Shown piece by piece: positions 39,430 through 48,158 of a DNA stretch of 54,194 nt (positions are counted from its first letter, which is position 1; each line of letters begins with the position of its first letter). Position numbers and translations under genes: made by a program. Below the pieces are notes generated by a model. The model did not search any database, was not told where the DNA came from, and saw only the letters and a list, made by a program, of their open reading frames with translations. This DNA is from Gammaproteobacteria bacterium (lineage in GTDB: Bacteria; Pseudomonadota; Gammaproteobacteria; Steroidobacterales; Steroidobacteraceae), in NCBI GenBank assembly GCA_028293765.1, contig JAQGOG010000165.1, positions 1-54,194 on the forward strand. The letters are read 5' to 3'.

Positions 39430-40807
39430 CGAAGACCTTTCCGGGGTTAAGAATGCCTCGCGGGTCGAGTGCGGCCTTCAAAGCGCGCATCGTCGCAATC
39501 TCCGCGGGCGTACGCGAGATACTCAGGTACGCCTTACGCTCGAGCCCAATGCCATGCTCGGCCGAAATCGAGCCCGAGATCGAGCGAAGCGGCTCGTATA
39601 CGCAACGCTCTACCGCGTGGAACGTCGCTTCATGCGCTTCGCCAGCCGATACGACGACATGCAAGTTGCCGTCCGCGACGTGACCGAAGACGTACATGCG
39701 CGCAGCCGGCGCGCACTCTTTGAGTCCGCGTCGCAGAGTCTCAAGGTAGGCAGGCATGTCCGCTATCGAAAGGCTGACATCGAAATTGTGGGTCGGCCCG
39801 AAACGCCGTGTCTGGAACACGTCCTCTCGAGGCGCCCACATCGCGCGCCGCTCGAGGTCGGACTTCGCGATCACGGCATCGGCGATCAGCCCCAGCTCCA
39901 TCGCCTCGGCGAGCGCCTGCTCGAGACGCTCGGCGTCGGATTGCGGATCCGCACCCAACGCCTCGATGAGCACATACATGCTGTGCCCATACGGAAGCAC
40001 CGCCGCGTTCGATGCCGGCGAAGTAGTCGTGACCTCGTAGAACTCGGGCCACATCACTTCGAATGCGCTGAGCTGGCCGCCCAACTGGCCATCCATCACT
40101 GTAAGCAGGCGCGCCACACTGGCGAAGTCCGGACAGGCTACGAAGGCCGTGCCATGACTGCGGGGCCGCGGCATCAGGCGCAAATCGGCACGCGTCACGA
40201 TACCTAGCGTCCCTTCCGTGCCGATGAACAACTGCTTCAGGTCATAGCCCGCATTGTTCTTGAGCATGCGATTCAAAGACCCGAGTACGGTGCCATCCGC
40301 GAGCACCGCCTCGACACCCAGCACGAGACTTCGCATCATTCCGTAACGCACGACGCGCATGCCGCCCGCGTTGGTGGAAATGTTGCCGCCGATCGTGGCA
40401 CTCCCCCGACCGCCAAGATCAAGAGGAAACATGAGGTCGTGGCGCTCGGCTTCCTCCTGCACCCGTTGCAGAGTCACACCGGCCTCGACGCGCATCGTGC
40501 GACCCGGCACATCCACACTCTCGATCCGATTCAGCGCCTCGAGCGAGACGATCACATCATCCGTACTCGCCGCAGCACCGTAGACCAGGCCGGTCAGACC
40601 GCCATGAGTCACGACCGTCTGCCCGCGGGAATGACACAACCGCAGGACGGCAGCGACTTGTGCCGTGTCGCGAGGGCGAATCAACACGCGCGCGTGAACC
40701 TCCCCGGCAGCTCTATCGTAGGTGCGCGCGAGCAACTGCTCGCCCGTGACCAGCCCTTGCTCGCCTACGAGCGCCCGCAGATCCGCGATTAATTGACCGT
40801 TCGCCAC
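39413..40807 (-). CDS. FAD-linked oxidase (D-2-hydroxyacid dehydrogenase type)
   Basis: A 464-residue PCMH-type flavoprotein with an N-terminal FAD-binding domain (VLIRPRDTAQVAAVL, GGRGSATIGGNISTNAGGMRVVRYG, KNNAGYDLKQLFIGTEGTLG at about 183-202). Its C-terminal oxidase domain includes HVADGNLHVVV and SAEHGIGLERK, and it ends ALDPRGILNPGKVFD. This set fits D-2-hydroxyglutarate, D-lactate or glycolate dehydrogenases (GlcD/Dld2 group). The substrate cannot be settled from the sequence. It lies 2 bases after the Gfo/Idh/MocA gene and overlaps aguB. Confidence 0.88.
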   Translation of the reverse strand: MANGQLIADLRALVGEQGLVTGEQLLARTYDRAAGEVHARVLIRPRDTAQVAAVLRLCHSRGQTVVTHGGLTGLVYGAAASTDDVIVSLEALNRIESVDVPGRTMRVEAGVTLQRVQEEAERHDLMFPLDLGGRGSATIGGNISTNAGGMRVVRYGMMRSLVLGVEAVLADGTVLGSLNRMLKNNAGYDLKQLFIGTEGTLGIVTRADLRLMPRPRSHGTAFVACPDFASVARLLTVMDGQLGGQLSAFEVMWPEFYEVTTTSPASNAAVLPYGHSMYVLIEALGADPQSDAERLEQALAEAMELGLIADAVIAKSDLERRAMWAPREDVFQTRRFGPTHNFDVSLSIADMPAYLETLRRGLKECAPAARMYVFGHVADGNLHVVVSAGEAHEATFHAVERCVYEPLRSISGSISAEHGIGLERKAYLSISRTPAEIATMRALKAALDPRGILNPGKVFDVQAS

Positions 40808-40809
40808 GC

Positions 40810-41808
40810 CTATCCCCTCCGATCAGCTTTCCCAGCAGAGGCGGTCGTAGCATGCGCCGCGCGGTCGGCGAGAGACTGGTGCACCTGCTCGGTAATCCGC
40901 ATGGCGGTTTCCAACGCCATGAGGCCGGCTTCACCGGAAACCACTGGCGGGCGCCCCGTGCGGATGCAGTCGAGGAATGACTCGATCTCGGCCTTGAGAG
41001 CGTCCCCCTGGTCCAGGTTCTGCTCTTCAATCGTCACCGGCAGCGGCCCAGGCGCCGCGGAAGGATCGCGCTTGCGGATCACGGTGAGGATCTTTTGCTG
41101 CAGGTCCAGCGACAAGTACGCGTCGTCCTCGAAAATGCGCATCTTGCGTTCGGTCTTGAGACTCACGCGCGATGCCGTGGCATTCGCCACACAGCCGTTC
41201 GCAAAGCGGATGCGCGCGTTGGCAATGTCGATCTCATCCGAGAACACCGGCGTACCGACTGCATCGATCGTCAAGATCGGCGCCCCAACGATCGTCTGCA
41301 CGATGTCGATGTCATGAATCATGAGATCCAGCACGACGTTGACGTCCGTGCCGCGGTCCCGGTATGGCGCGAGCCTGTGGCACTCCACGAAACGAGGCGA
41401 TCGCAGATGGGGCTCGGCCGCCAGGATCGCCGCATTGAAACGCTCGAGGTGCCCGACCTGCAAAATGCGTTCGCTCCGGGCTGCGAGCTCGATCAGCTCC
41501 CGTGCCTCGGCCGATGTCTCCGTGATCGGCTTCTCCACCAGCACATGCGCGCCGGCGGCGAGAAAGTCCCGTGCGATCGCAAAGTGAGCCGGGGTTGGCG
41601 TGACGACGCTTACGGCATCGACCGCACCCAGCAGTTCACGATAGTCCGCCACGGATCGAGCCCCAAGTTCGGCAGCGACCTTGTCACGAGCCTCCTGTCG
41701 GGCGTCGGCGACGGCAATGAGCTCGCACTGCGCTGCCTGGGCATATTTCTGTGCATGAAATCGGCCGAGGTAGCCGACACCGATGACTGCTGCTCTGATT
41801 TTTTGCAT
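40810..41808 (-). CDS. Gfo/Idh/MocA-family NAD(P)-dependent dehydrogenase
   Basis: A 332-residue sugar-type dehydrogenase. It has a Rossmann motif AVIGVGYLGRFHAQKYA (about residues 6-22), the signature VLVEKPITET (about 89-98) and LQVGHLERFNAAI, then the substrate domain with DLMIHDIDIVQTIVG. HLERFN and overall length resemble UDP-GlcNAc 3-dehydrogenases of the GnnA/MviM type, but no gnnB or lpx gene is adjacent, so substrate is open. I chose ATG 41808 (MQKIRAAVIG) over an 11-codon longer frame. Confidence 0.85.
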   Translation of the reverse strand: MQKIRAAVIGVGYLGRFHAQKYAQAAQCELIAVADARQEARDKVAAELGARSVADYRELLGAVDAVSVVTPTPAHFAIARDFLAAGAHVLVEKPITETSAEARELIELAARSERILQVGHLERFNAAILAAEPHLRSPRFVECHRLAPYRDRGTDVNVVLDLMIHDIDIVQTIVGAPILTIDAVGTPVFSDEIDIANARIRFANGCVANATASRVSLKTERKMRIFEDDAYLSLDLQQKILTVIRKRDPSAAPGPLPVTIEEQNLDQGDALKAEIESFLDCIRTGRPPVVSGEAGLMALETAMRITEQVHQSLADRAAHATTASAGKADRRG

Positions 41809-41862
41809 GAGGGCGCTATTATGCCCGCCCGCGTCGGGCAAGATTCCGATTGACTGCTTCAG

Positions 41863-42216
41863 ATGGCTACGACCGACTCATTGAACGACCTGGAATCCGC
41901 GGCAGACGAACGCAGCGCCGGCAGGAGGCTGCGCCGCGAATCGATCATTTTCGGGAGCGCCTTCGCCGCCGGCCTGCTGCTCATGCCCTTCCTGATCTGG
42001 CTGGTGGGCAACCGGGTGCTGGGAGGCTACACGCACCGCCAGGATCTCCACGCAGGGCCGGTCAAGTTGCTCGGGGACTTCTTTGTGGGTCTCGCCCACG
42101 GCTCTGTCATATTCTGGTGTGTGGCGGTGGGACCGTACCTGCTGATTTCGCTCGTTCGCCTCCTCTACGCCTTCATCCGCTCCCCGCAGGCTGCATCCAC
42201 TTCTTCCCGTGGCTGA
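41863..42216 (+). CDS. Hypothetical membrane protein, two helices
   Basis: I do not recognise the family. The 117 residues have a charged N-terminus (DLESAADERSAGRRLRRES), a first hydrophobic helix (about 28-48), a loop with GGYTHRQDLHAGPVK, and a second long hydrophobic stretch (about 70-105), so it probably sits in the inner membrane. It diverges from the dehydrogenase gene with a 54-base gap and is followed by a hairpin at 42270-42283. Codon use looks like that of its neighbours. Confidence 0.7.
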   Translation: MATTDSLNDLESAADERSAGRRLRRESIIFGSAFAAGLLLMPFLIWLVGNRVLGGYTHRQDLHAGPVKLLGDFFVGLAHGSVIFWCVAVGPYLLISLVRLLYAFIRSPQAASTSSRG

Positions 42217-42269
42217 GGCTCCTTCCCGCTGCTTCAGGCTCCTTCTCACGGCGTAGGCTCTTTCAGGCC

Positions 42270-42283
42270 GGCGCGTGCGCGCC
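42270..42283 (+). terminator. Short GC hairpin with CCTTTAATTG tail, possible terminator
   Basis: GGCGCG and CGCGCC form a 6-bp stem around TG, followed by CCTTTAATT. It lies 54 bases after the two-helix membrane-protein gene. The loop is too small for a stable fold unless the stem opens by one pair, and the T-tract is weak. Confidence 0.3.
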
Positions 42284-42415
42284 CCTTTAATTGTGTGTCC
42301 CGGACCTTGGTCGGGCGGCACGATGGGATTGTGAAGCGGGTCGCATTTCGACGACGGTCTCCCGTGACATGATTCTCACTGTCGAGTTTAAGAATAAAAA
42401 CGGGGATCGGGGATC

Positions 42416-42625
42416 ATGAAGCACTCCGTGCGGCCGCAAGGGCCGTTCACGAGCCGACCGAGGCATACGGCCGAGCTGATCGAGCCGACCGGCCGCCATC
42501 TCGCGCTGGAACTGGCCGAGGACCTTCCATACAAAGTGCGCGGCTACAATCCGTACGACAACGTCGCGCACGCGAAGGACACGCTGAAAAGCGACGTCTG
42601 GCAGCACAAGCCTAAGCGCACCTAG
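42416..42625 (+). CDS. Small conserved-looking protein (69 aa)
   Basis: The 69 residues start MKHSVRPQGPFTSRPRHTAEL and end GYNPYDNVAHAKDTLKSDVWQHKPKRT. The GYNPYD and W-x-x-KPKR tail are reminiscent of small uncharacterised proteins common in gammaproteobacteria, but I cannot name it. It has no membrane segment or signal peptide and is basic. GGGGATC sits just before the ATG, and an AT-richer stretch (42388-42406) lies upstream. Function unknown. Confidence 0.65.
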   Translation: MKHSVRPQGPFTSRPRHTAELIEPTGRHLALELAEDLPYKVRGYNPYDNVAHAKDTLKSDVWQHKPKRT

Positions 42626-42822
42626 TCGAAGGGCAGCAGTCCAAGGTTAGTCGCTCCGGCAGGCGTACGAGCGGCCAGAAAACTTGCGACCCAGCCCCGC
42701 TGCAAGTCCTCTGCGGAGCGTACGAGCCCCGTGGCCCGGAAGTCCTCGAAATGCCCTCCTTCGGGAACCCCTTCCGCCGGCGCCTCTCCAATCGTTAGCG
42801 ACCACCAGGCAGGAGCCGGCAA
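42622..42822 (-). CDS. Uncertain small ORF or in-frame remnant after the 97-aa gene
   Basis: From TTG 42822 the frame gives 66 residues beginning MPAPAWWSLTIGEAPAEG and ending NLGLLPFD. Third positions are GC-rich, as in real genes here. The frame is open right back to the TAA of the 97-aa membrane protein at 42859, so the two stretches could be one gene split by a stop codon. It has no good ribosome-binding site and I do not recognise it. Its stop codon overlaps the stop of the plus-strand 69-aa gene. Confidence 0.35.
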   Translation of the reverse strand: MPAPAWWSLTIGEAPAEGVPEGGHFEDFRATGLVRSAEDLQRGWVASFLAARTPAGATNLGLLPFD

Positions 42823-42858
42823 GGACGCATTCGGGAACCGGCCCCCTTGCAGTTCGGT

Positions 42859-43152
42859 TTACTTGGGCCAATACATCCAAATGGCGACCGCGAACATCGC
42901 CAGCGTTGCAATGTGGGCCATGACGCGCCATGTGCGGGGGCGGATGACGAATTCCCCGTAGAAGCTGACGGCGGTCACCGCGGAGAACAGTGTGAAAACC
43001 GCGACTGCGCGCAGTAGCGGGCCGTGTTCGGGCGCAAACTGGGCCTCGTTCTCGGGGAGGAACAGGATGACCACCCAGGTGAGCAGGAGGCCGATCGCCA
43101 GGGCTGTTGTGGAGCCCATGAGAATGGCGAGCAGGAAAGTCAGAGGTCGCAT
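42859..43152 (-). CDS. Hypothetical membrane protein, three helices (97 aa)
   Basis: From ATG 43152 (MRPLTFLLAILMGSTTALAI) the protein has hydrophobic helices at about residues 4-33, 46-66 and 78-95, the last ending IWMYWPK. The loop after the first helix carries PENEAQFAPEHGP. It resembles short uncharacterised inner-membrane proteins of Nevskiales-type bacteria, but I cannot name it. The 17-codon longer open frame was rejected because the ATG fits the first helix better. It diverges from prc. Confidence 0.72.
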   Translation of the reverse strand: MRPLTFLLAILMGSTTALAIGLLLTWVVILFLPENEAQFAPEHGPLLRAVAVFTLFSAVTAVSFYGEFVIRPRTWRVMAHIATLAMFAVAIWMYWPK

Positions 43153-43250
43153 GATTGTTCCAAGGACATTAGAGCGTTTCGTACTTGCTGAGGTGAACGG
43201 CACGCTCTAGCCTTACCCCAAAGTCTACCGAACTTGCGAGCGTCGTTACG

Positions 43251-45371
43251 ATGTCAAAGCCTTTACGCCGGTCCTCCGGCTGGATTGCCGCCTCCGCTCT
43301 GACGGTCCTGGCCTTAGCGCTGGTTGGATCCGTTCGAGCCCCGGCGAGCACGTCGATTCTGCCGCCGGGCGCAATTGCCCCGACCGACGCGCAGCGGAGC
43401 ACCGCGCGTAAGGTCGGCAGGATCCTCGAGGAAGCGCACTACAGCCGCGCGCCGATCGACGACAAGATGTCGGAACTCGTCTACACGCGCTATCTGGATT
43501 TCCTCGACGGCCAGCGCAGCTACTTCCTGACGAGCGACATCGCGGAGTTCGCTGCCTACCGCCTCAAATTCGACGACATGATCCGCACCGGCGACATCGA
43601 GCCGGCGTACCTGATCTTCAACCGCTTCCAGCAGCGTAACCGCGAGCGCATGGAAAACGCGATCGCCCTGCTCAAGACGGAACCCGACTGGACGGTAAAC
43701 GAGTCGTTCGAGTTCGAGCGCGCAAAGGCGCCCTGGCCCACGACCGCCGCCGAAATGAATGACCTGTGGCGCAAGCGAGTCAAGAACGATGCGCTATCGT
43801 TGATACTGACCGGCAAACAATGGCCGGAAGCGGCGGACATCCTGCGCAAGCGCTACGAGCGCGTGTTGAAGCGCGTGGACCAGATCACGCCGGAAGACGT
43901 ATTCGAGAACCTCATGAACGCGTACGCGCGTTCGTTCGATCCGCATTCGAGCTACTTCTCGCCGCGTAACTCCGAGGAGTACCGCATCCAGATGAGCCTC
44001 AACTACGAGGGCATCGGTGCGTCGCTACAACTCGTCGACGACTACGTCACGATCATGAACGTGATCGAGGGCGGTCCCGCCGCCGTCGCGGGCACGCTCA
44101 ACACCAACGATCGCATCACCGGTGTCGGCCAGGGAAAAGATGGCCCATTCACCGATGTTATCGGCTGGCGCCTGGATGACGTCGTGCAACTGATCCGTGG
44201 CAAGGCCGGCACTAACGTGCGCCTGCAGGTACTGGCGGCCGGTGCCGCTCCCGGCACGACGGAAAAGGTCCTCGACTTCGTTCGTAACAAAGTGACGCTC
44301 GAAGCACAGGCTGCGCATAAGGAAGTCAAAACCGTCGTGCGCAATGGCAAGACTCTGAAGGTTGGAGTCATCACCGTCCCGGGGTTCTACCAGGACATCG
44401 CCGCGCAAAACGCGGGCGACCAGAACTACCGCAGTACTACGCGTGACACGCTCAAGCTCCTGAAGGAACTGAAGGGCGAGAACATCGATGGGCTCGTGCT
44501 CGACCTGCGTGGCGACGGTGGCGGGTACTTGCCGGAGGCCACGGCGCTAACCGGCCTGTTCATCGATCATGGACCGGTGGTGCAGCTCAGGGATACGACC
44601 GGAAGGCTCGAGGTGCTGGACGATCCGGAGCCATCGCCTGCGTACGACGGTCCGCTCGCTGTGCTCGTCGACCGCTTCAGCGCGTCTGCTTCCGAGATTT
44701 TCGCTGGCGCGATCCAGGACTATCACCGCGGCGTGATTCTTGGCCAGCGCACATTCGGCAAGGGCACCGTGCAGAACCTCGTGCCGCTCGACCGCTGGTC
44801 GCAGAAGCCCACCAGCGGGCAGCTGACGGTAACCATCGGGAAGTTCTATCGAGTGACCGGTGAGAGCACGCAACATCGCGGCGTCGAGCCCGACGTGAAG
44901 CTTCCCTCGCCCATCGACATGAAGGAAGTCGGCGAGAGCGCGCTCGACTCCGCCCTGCCCTGGGATCGGATCGCCGGCGTGCCTTTCCAGGCAAGCGCCG
45001 GAACAGCGGCGGCACCCGCGGTGGCCGTGCTGGCCTCCGCAGAGGACACCCGAGCGCAGAAGGATGCTGACTATCACTGGCTGGTGTCCGACATCGCCGC
45101 GATCGACACCGTGCGCGAACAGCACACCATTTCCCTCAACCTCAAGGCGCGGCGCGAAGAGCGCACCCGCTTGGAGAAGGAGCGGTTGGATCGCGAGAAC
45201 AGCCGGCGCGTCGCCAAGAATCTGCCGCCGTACAAGACCGTCGAGGAAATCGACAAGGTGAAGGACGATTCCCCCGATATCGTGCTGACTCAGTCAGCGG
45301 AAATCATGGGTGACATCGTGGCGGGCGCGCGAACGCAGCAGCCCGCGCAGAAGACGGCTCGCAGAAGCTAG
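43251..45371 (+). CDS. prc: Tail-specific periplasmic protease (carboxyl-terminal processing)
   Basis: A periplasmic serine protease that cuts proteins with nonpolar C-termini, including tmRNA-tagged ones. The 706 residues show a signal sequence (about 1-30), the Prc N-terminal domain (LVYTRYLDFLDGQRSYFL), a PDZ domain (about 240-330), and the catalytic domain with LVLDLRGDGGGYLPEA, SASASE (477-482, nucleophile probably Ser479) and Lys504 in FGKGTVQ. A C-terminal DUF3340-type region completes it. Length and motifs match E. coli Prc/Tsp (682 aa). Confidence 0.96.
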   Translation: MSKPLRRSSGWIAASALTVLALALVGSVRAPASTSILPPGAIAPTDAQRSTARKVGRILEEAHYSRAPIDDKMSELVYTRYLDFLDGQRSYFLTSDIAEFAAYRLKFDDMIRTGDIEPAYLIFNRFQQRNRERMENAIALLKTEPDWTVNESFEFERAKAPWPTTAAEMNDLWRKRVKNDALSLILTGKQWPEAADILRKRYERVLKRVDQITPEDVFENLMNAYARSFDPHSSYFSPRNSEEYRIQMSLNYEGIGASLQLVDDYVTIMNVIEGGPAAVAGTLNTNDRITGVGQGKDGPFTDVIGWRLDDVVQLIRGKAGTNVRLQVLAAGAAPGTTEKVLDFVRNKVTLEAQAAHKEVKTVVRNGKTLKVGVITVPGFYQDIAAQNAGDQNYRSTTRDTLKLLKELKGENIDGLVLDLRGDGGGYLPEATALTGLFIDHGPVVQLRDTTGRLEVLDDPEPSPAYDGPLAVLVDRFSASASEIFAGAIQDYHRGVILGQRTFGKGTVQNLVPLDRWSQKPTSGQLTVTIGKFYRVTGESTQHRGVEPDVKLPSPIDMKEVGESALDSALPWDRIAGVPFQASAGTAAAPAVAVLASAEDTRAQKDADYHWLVSDIAAIDTVREQHTISLNLKARREERTRLEKERLDRENSRRVAKNLPPYKTVEEIDKVKDDSPDIVLTQSAEIMGDIVAGARTQQPAQKTARRS

Positions 45372-45378
45372 AGAAATG

Positions 45379-45404
45379 GGGTACCCGAGCAGAATCGGGT
45401 ACCC
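45379..45404. terminator. Hairpin between convergent prc and coiled-coil gene
   Basis: GGGTACCCGA and TCGGGTACCC form a perfect 10-bp stem around GCAGAA, 7 bases after the prc stop codon. There is no T-run on the plus strand. The minus strand has CATTTCTC after it. It is probably a bidirectional terminator for the convergent pair. Confidence 0.5.
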
Positions 45405-45443
45405 GGGATGTCGCACGGGGCTCGCCGGCGATCCCGGCAAGGG

Positions 45444-46544
45444 CTAGCGAAGCAGGATCCGGAACAGGTCCCAGGTATCCTCGGCGAGGACGTTGGGCAT
45501 CCTTGCGGCGCTCGCGCCTGTGGCGTCGCTGTCTAGAACGTCGCCCTCGGAAAAAGCGAGCGAGTCGGAAGTTGGCGAGGTGTCGGCGGGTCCCCGGTAG
45601 CGCGCGACCTGCTTGAGGCGATCGCTGCGGCTTTTGATTTCCTGCGCGATGCTGGTTCGGCCGTGAAGCAGCGTGCGCGCGCGATCGATCTCCGCCATGA
45701 GCGCTTCGCACTCCGGGCGCGAGCCGTAGTCATCGGTAACCTCGCGGCGGCCAGTGGCCTCGCGTGCGAGCCTCACGAGCGGCGTCTTCACGAGGCGCAG
45801 ACACAGAACCTCAGCGTACGCTATCGCCGCCACATTGATTGCCCGCCGTGTTTCGACTGTCAGGCCTGGAAACTCCGGAATCGGCTCCTTTTCGATAGCT
45901 TGCGCGGCCTCCCGGGCCTCCGCGAGCGACGAGTTGGCGACGGCGGCAGTGGAGCGAGCGCTGGCGATCAGCTGATCCAGGGCCCGGCGTTTAAAGTAGT
46001 GCCAGAACCTCGTGAGCCGCGCCTGCTGCGCTTCGAGCTGCGCTACCTTGCCCGCGGCCTGCGCGGCGATTGTCTCGGCGGTACGTAACTGCCTTTCGGC
46101 GGTCCCGCGCTTCGAGAACTGCCGGCGGTTGTGCTCGGCGAGATGTTGCTTGCGCTCGCGCTCATCCTGCTGGCGTACGAGATCAGCTACAAACTGCTCG
46201 ATGATCTCGCGGCCGGCTTGCCAGAGCTTGCGCAGCTGGTAGAAGACCAGAGCGGGATAGGCGGAGTCGGGGATACCGAGCCGCACTTCCAGCGTGTTCA
46301 GCATTTCCTGGACGCGTTGGGTGGCCCCTTCCTGCTGCTTGATGCGGTCCTTGAGGCGGTAGATCTCTTCCTGCAGCTCCCCGTAGGCCTTTTTCAGCTC
46401 GGCACGATTGCGAAACAGGGCGAGCACGCGGCCGTCCTCGTGCTCAGGTTCGACCTGCCGAAAAGGGAACTTGAAGAAGCCGAGCTGTCGAAGTGCCTTC
46501 ATGAGAGCTGCGCGCAAGTCCTGGGGTGTGCGCCCCGCCCACAT
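45444..46544 (-). CDS. Hypothetical coiled-coil protein
   Basis: I do not recognise the family. The 366 residues have long charged helical stretches with heptad-like spacing (about residues 45-85, 118-175 and 190-215; QEEIYRLKDRIKQQEGATQRV), few cysteines, no signal peptide and no clear membrane helix. The only hydrophobic patch is near INVAAIAYAEVLCLRLVK (about 242-259). The ATG at 46544 is one base after the stop of the DUF1249 gene, so translation is probably coupled. An ATG at 46502 is the alternative start. It is convergent with prc. Confidence 0.7.
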   Translation of the reverse strand: MWAGRTPQDLRAALMKALRQLGFFKFPFRQVEPEHEDGRVLALFRNRAELKKAYGELQEEIYRLKDRIKQQEGATQRVQEMLNTLEVRLGIPDSAYPALVFYQLRKLWQAGREIIEQFVADLVRQQDERERKQHLAEHNRRQFSKRGTAERQLRTAETIAAQAAGKVAQLEAQQARLTRFWHYFKRRALDQLIASARSTAAVANSSLAEAREAAQAIEKEPIPEFPGLTVETRRAINVAAIAYAEVLCLRLVKTPLVRLAREATGRREVTDDYGSRPECEALMAEIDRARTLLHGRTSIAQEIKSRSDRLKQVARYRGPADTSPTSDSLAFSEGDVLDSDATGASAARMPNVLAEDTWDLFRILLR

Positions 46545-46545
46545 C

Positions 46546-47037
46546 TCACGTCGCGGCTGCGAGCCTCGTGGCGGACGAGAAGCGATGACCTCGCTCCACG
46601 CAATATTCCAGCCACTTATTTAGCATCACGTTGCGGCCCCAGCGCTGATCCAGTTCACGCTCCGCGTGGCTGCGTAAGGCTTTGAGAACCGGCTGCCCAT
46701 GGGAGCCCGCCCACTCGTGTGCCTCGACGAGATGTGCGTCGTGGTAGACGCGAATGCGCATGTCGGGGTAGTGCAGAGTGTCCTGGCTGTCCGGAAGCTG
46801 TCCGGAGAGCAGGTAGGTCAAATTCACGGTGCTCGTGTACGGCGAGCGTTCGGTGACGGTGAGAAGAAGGTCACAGTCGCCCGCTACCAGGGATCGGTGG
46901 CTGCCCTCCAGGGACGTAAGGGTGCCGGCGAGCCAGTTCAAGCGGATAAAGTTGCTTTCGTACAGGCCCATGAGCGCCACGAAGCTGCGGGGCTTCGAGC
47001 GCCAGGAGACGGGTGTCAGTGTGTCATCTAATAGCAT
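46546..47037 (-). CDS. DUF1249 family protein (YqiB-like)
   Basis: From ATG 47037 the protein has 163 residues. It reads MGLYESNFIRLNWLAG near the start and then DLLLTVTERSPYTSTVNLTYLL, PDMRIRVYHDAHLVEAHEW and WGRNVMLNKWLEYCVERGHRF, the DUF1249 pattern found in gammaproteobacteria (E. coli YqiB, next to nudF and cpdA). Function is unknown. The 53-codon longer frame is Arg/Cys-rich and was rejected. It is followed after one base by the coiled-coil gene, which suggests a joint role. Confidence 0.85.
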   Translation of the reverse strand: MLLDDTLTPVSWRSKPRSFVALMGLYESNFIRLNWLAGTLTSLEGSHRSLVAGDCDLLLTVTERSPYTSTVNLTYLLSGQLPDSQDTLHYPDMRIRVYHDAHLVEAHEWAGSHGQPVLKALRSHAERELDQRWGRNVMLNKWLEYCVERGHRFSSATRLAAAT

Positions 47038-47229
47038 CGCGCCTCGACTATAACGCACGGGGGTGACTCTGCAAGCCGGACAAGACCGGAATTTCGACTT
47101 GTTTGGGGCACAGTGCGCACTTGCAAGTTTCGTGCGCTGTCGGCCCGCTCCTTGCATGTCAGTACGTACCCCGTGGGACGCGCTTTGCGAGCGCAAGTTC
47201 CGACTGACGGATGCGCTTTGCGGGCAAAA

Positions 47230-48051
47230 CTAGGGACGCAGCCGCCGCTCAATGCCCGTGGTGTTGAGAATGCGGCTCGCGATCTCCTCGATCGAGCACT
47301 CGGTGGTGTCGAGGGAGGGGATGGAATAGCGGGCAAACATCGCTTCGGCGGCACGCAGCTCGTAGTTTACCTGCTGACGCGACGAATAGCGGCTTTCCGG
47401 GCGGCGTTCATTACGAATCTGTTGCAGGCGCTCCGGTTTGATCGTCAAGGCATAAAGCTTGCGACGGTGAGGCACCAGGCGAGCAGGTAACGTTCCCGCC
47501 TCGAGGTCATCGTCCGTGAGAGGATAGTTGGCGGCGAACACGCCATATTGGAGTGCCATGTACAGGCATGTCGGTGTCTTGCCCGAACGGGATACTCCGA
47601 CCATGATGACGTCGGCGTGCGCATAATCGCCACCGGTGCCGTCGTCGTTCGTCAACGCGTAGTTGGTCGCGTTGATGCGTGCCGTGTAGCCGGCGAGATC
47701 CGCCATGCCATGGGCCCGGCCGGCACGATGGCTCGAGCGTATGTTGAGCTCGCGCTCCAGGGGGCCGACGAAGGCGCCAAAAAAATCGAGGAACAGGCCG
47801 TTCGCGGTAAGTACGATGTCGCGCAGTTCATCCTGCACCAGGGTGCTGAAGATGATCGGCCGGAGGCCCTCCTCCGTCGCGGCCCGGTTGATACGCGCCA
47901 CGGCCTCGTGTGCCTTGTCAACGCTCGACACAAATGGCAAAGTCACCGGCCGGAATTCGAGTCCCTCGAACTGCGTCATGAGACTGTGGCCCATCGTCTC
48001 CGCGGTGACGCCCGTCTGGTCCGAAACGAAAAATGCGGTTCGACGGCTCAC
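47230..48051 (-). CDS. ppsR: PEP synthetase regulatory protein (kinase/pyrophosphorylase)
   Basis: A bifunctional DUF299 enzyme that inactivates PEP synthase by ADP-dependent phosphorylation of a Thr next to the catalytic His, and reactivates it with phosphate. The 273 residues start [22 protein letters not shown]. They show the P-loop GVSRSGKT (152-159) and the C-terminal [32 protein letters not shown] chose GTG 48051, which matches E. coli. Another GTG at 48096 adds 15 residues. It diverges from its target gene ppsA. The 192-base gap downstream holds no supported gene. Confidence 0.95.
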   Translation of the reverse strand: MSRRTAFFVSDQTGVTAETMGHSLMTQFEGLEFRPVTLPFVSSVDKAHEAVARINRAATEEGLRPIIFSTLVQDELRDIVLTANGLFLDFFGAFVGPLERELNIRSSHRAGRAHGMADLAGYTARINATNYALTNDDGTGGDYAHADVIMVGVSRSGKTPTCLYMALQYGVFAANYPLTDDDLEAGTLPARLVPHRRKLYALTIKPERLQQIRNERRPESRYSSRQQVNYELRAAEAMFARYSIPSLDTTECSIEEIASRILNTTGIERRLRP

Positions 48052-48158
48052 GGCTCGTGGGGACCTTGCGAAGGTTCGTAGCCCCCAGTGTTTCACCGCC
48101 CGCGCATCGTAGCAAGCCCAAGTTAGGTCGCTTGCGCGAGTTGGCTAGAGGATTTCCA

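Noticed and set aside
47038..47229. Possible small RNA or gene between ppsR and the DUF1249 gene
   Set aside because: The 192-base gap has short direct repeats (GCGCTTTGCG twice) but no promoter-terminator pair or conserved ORF that I could defend.
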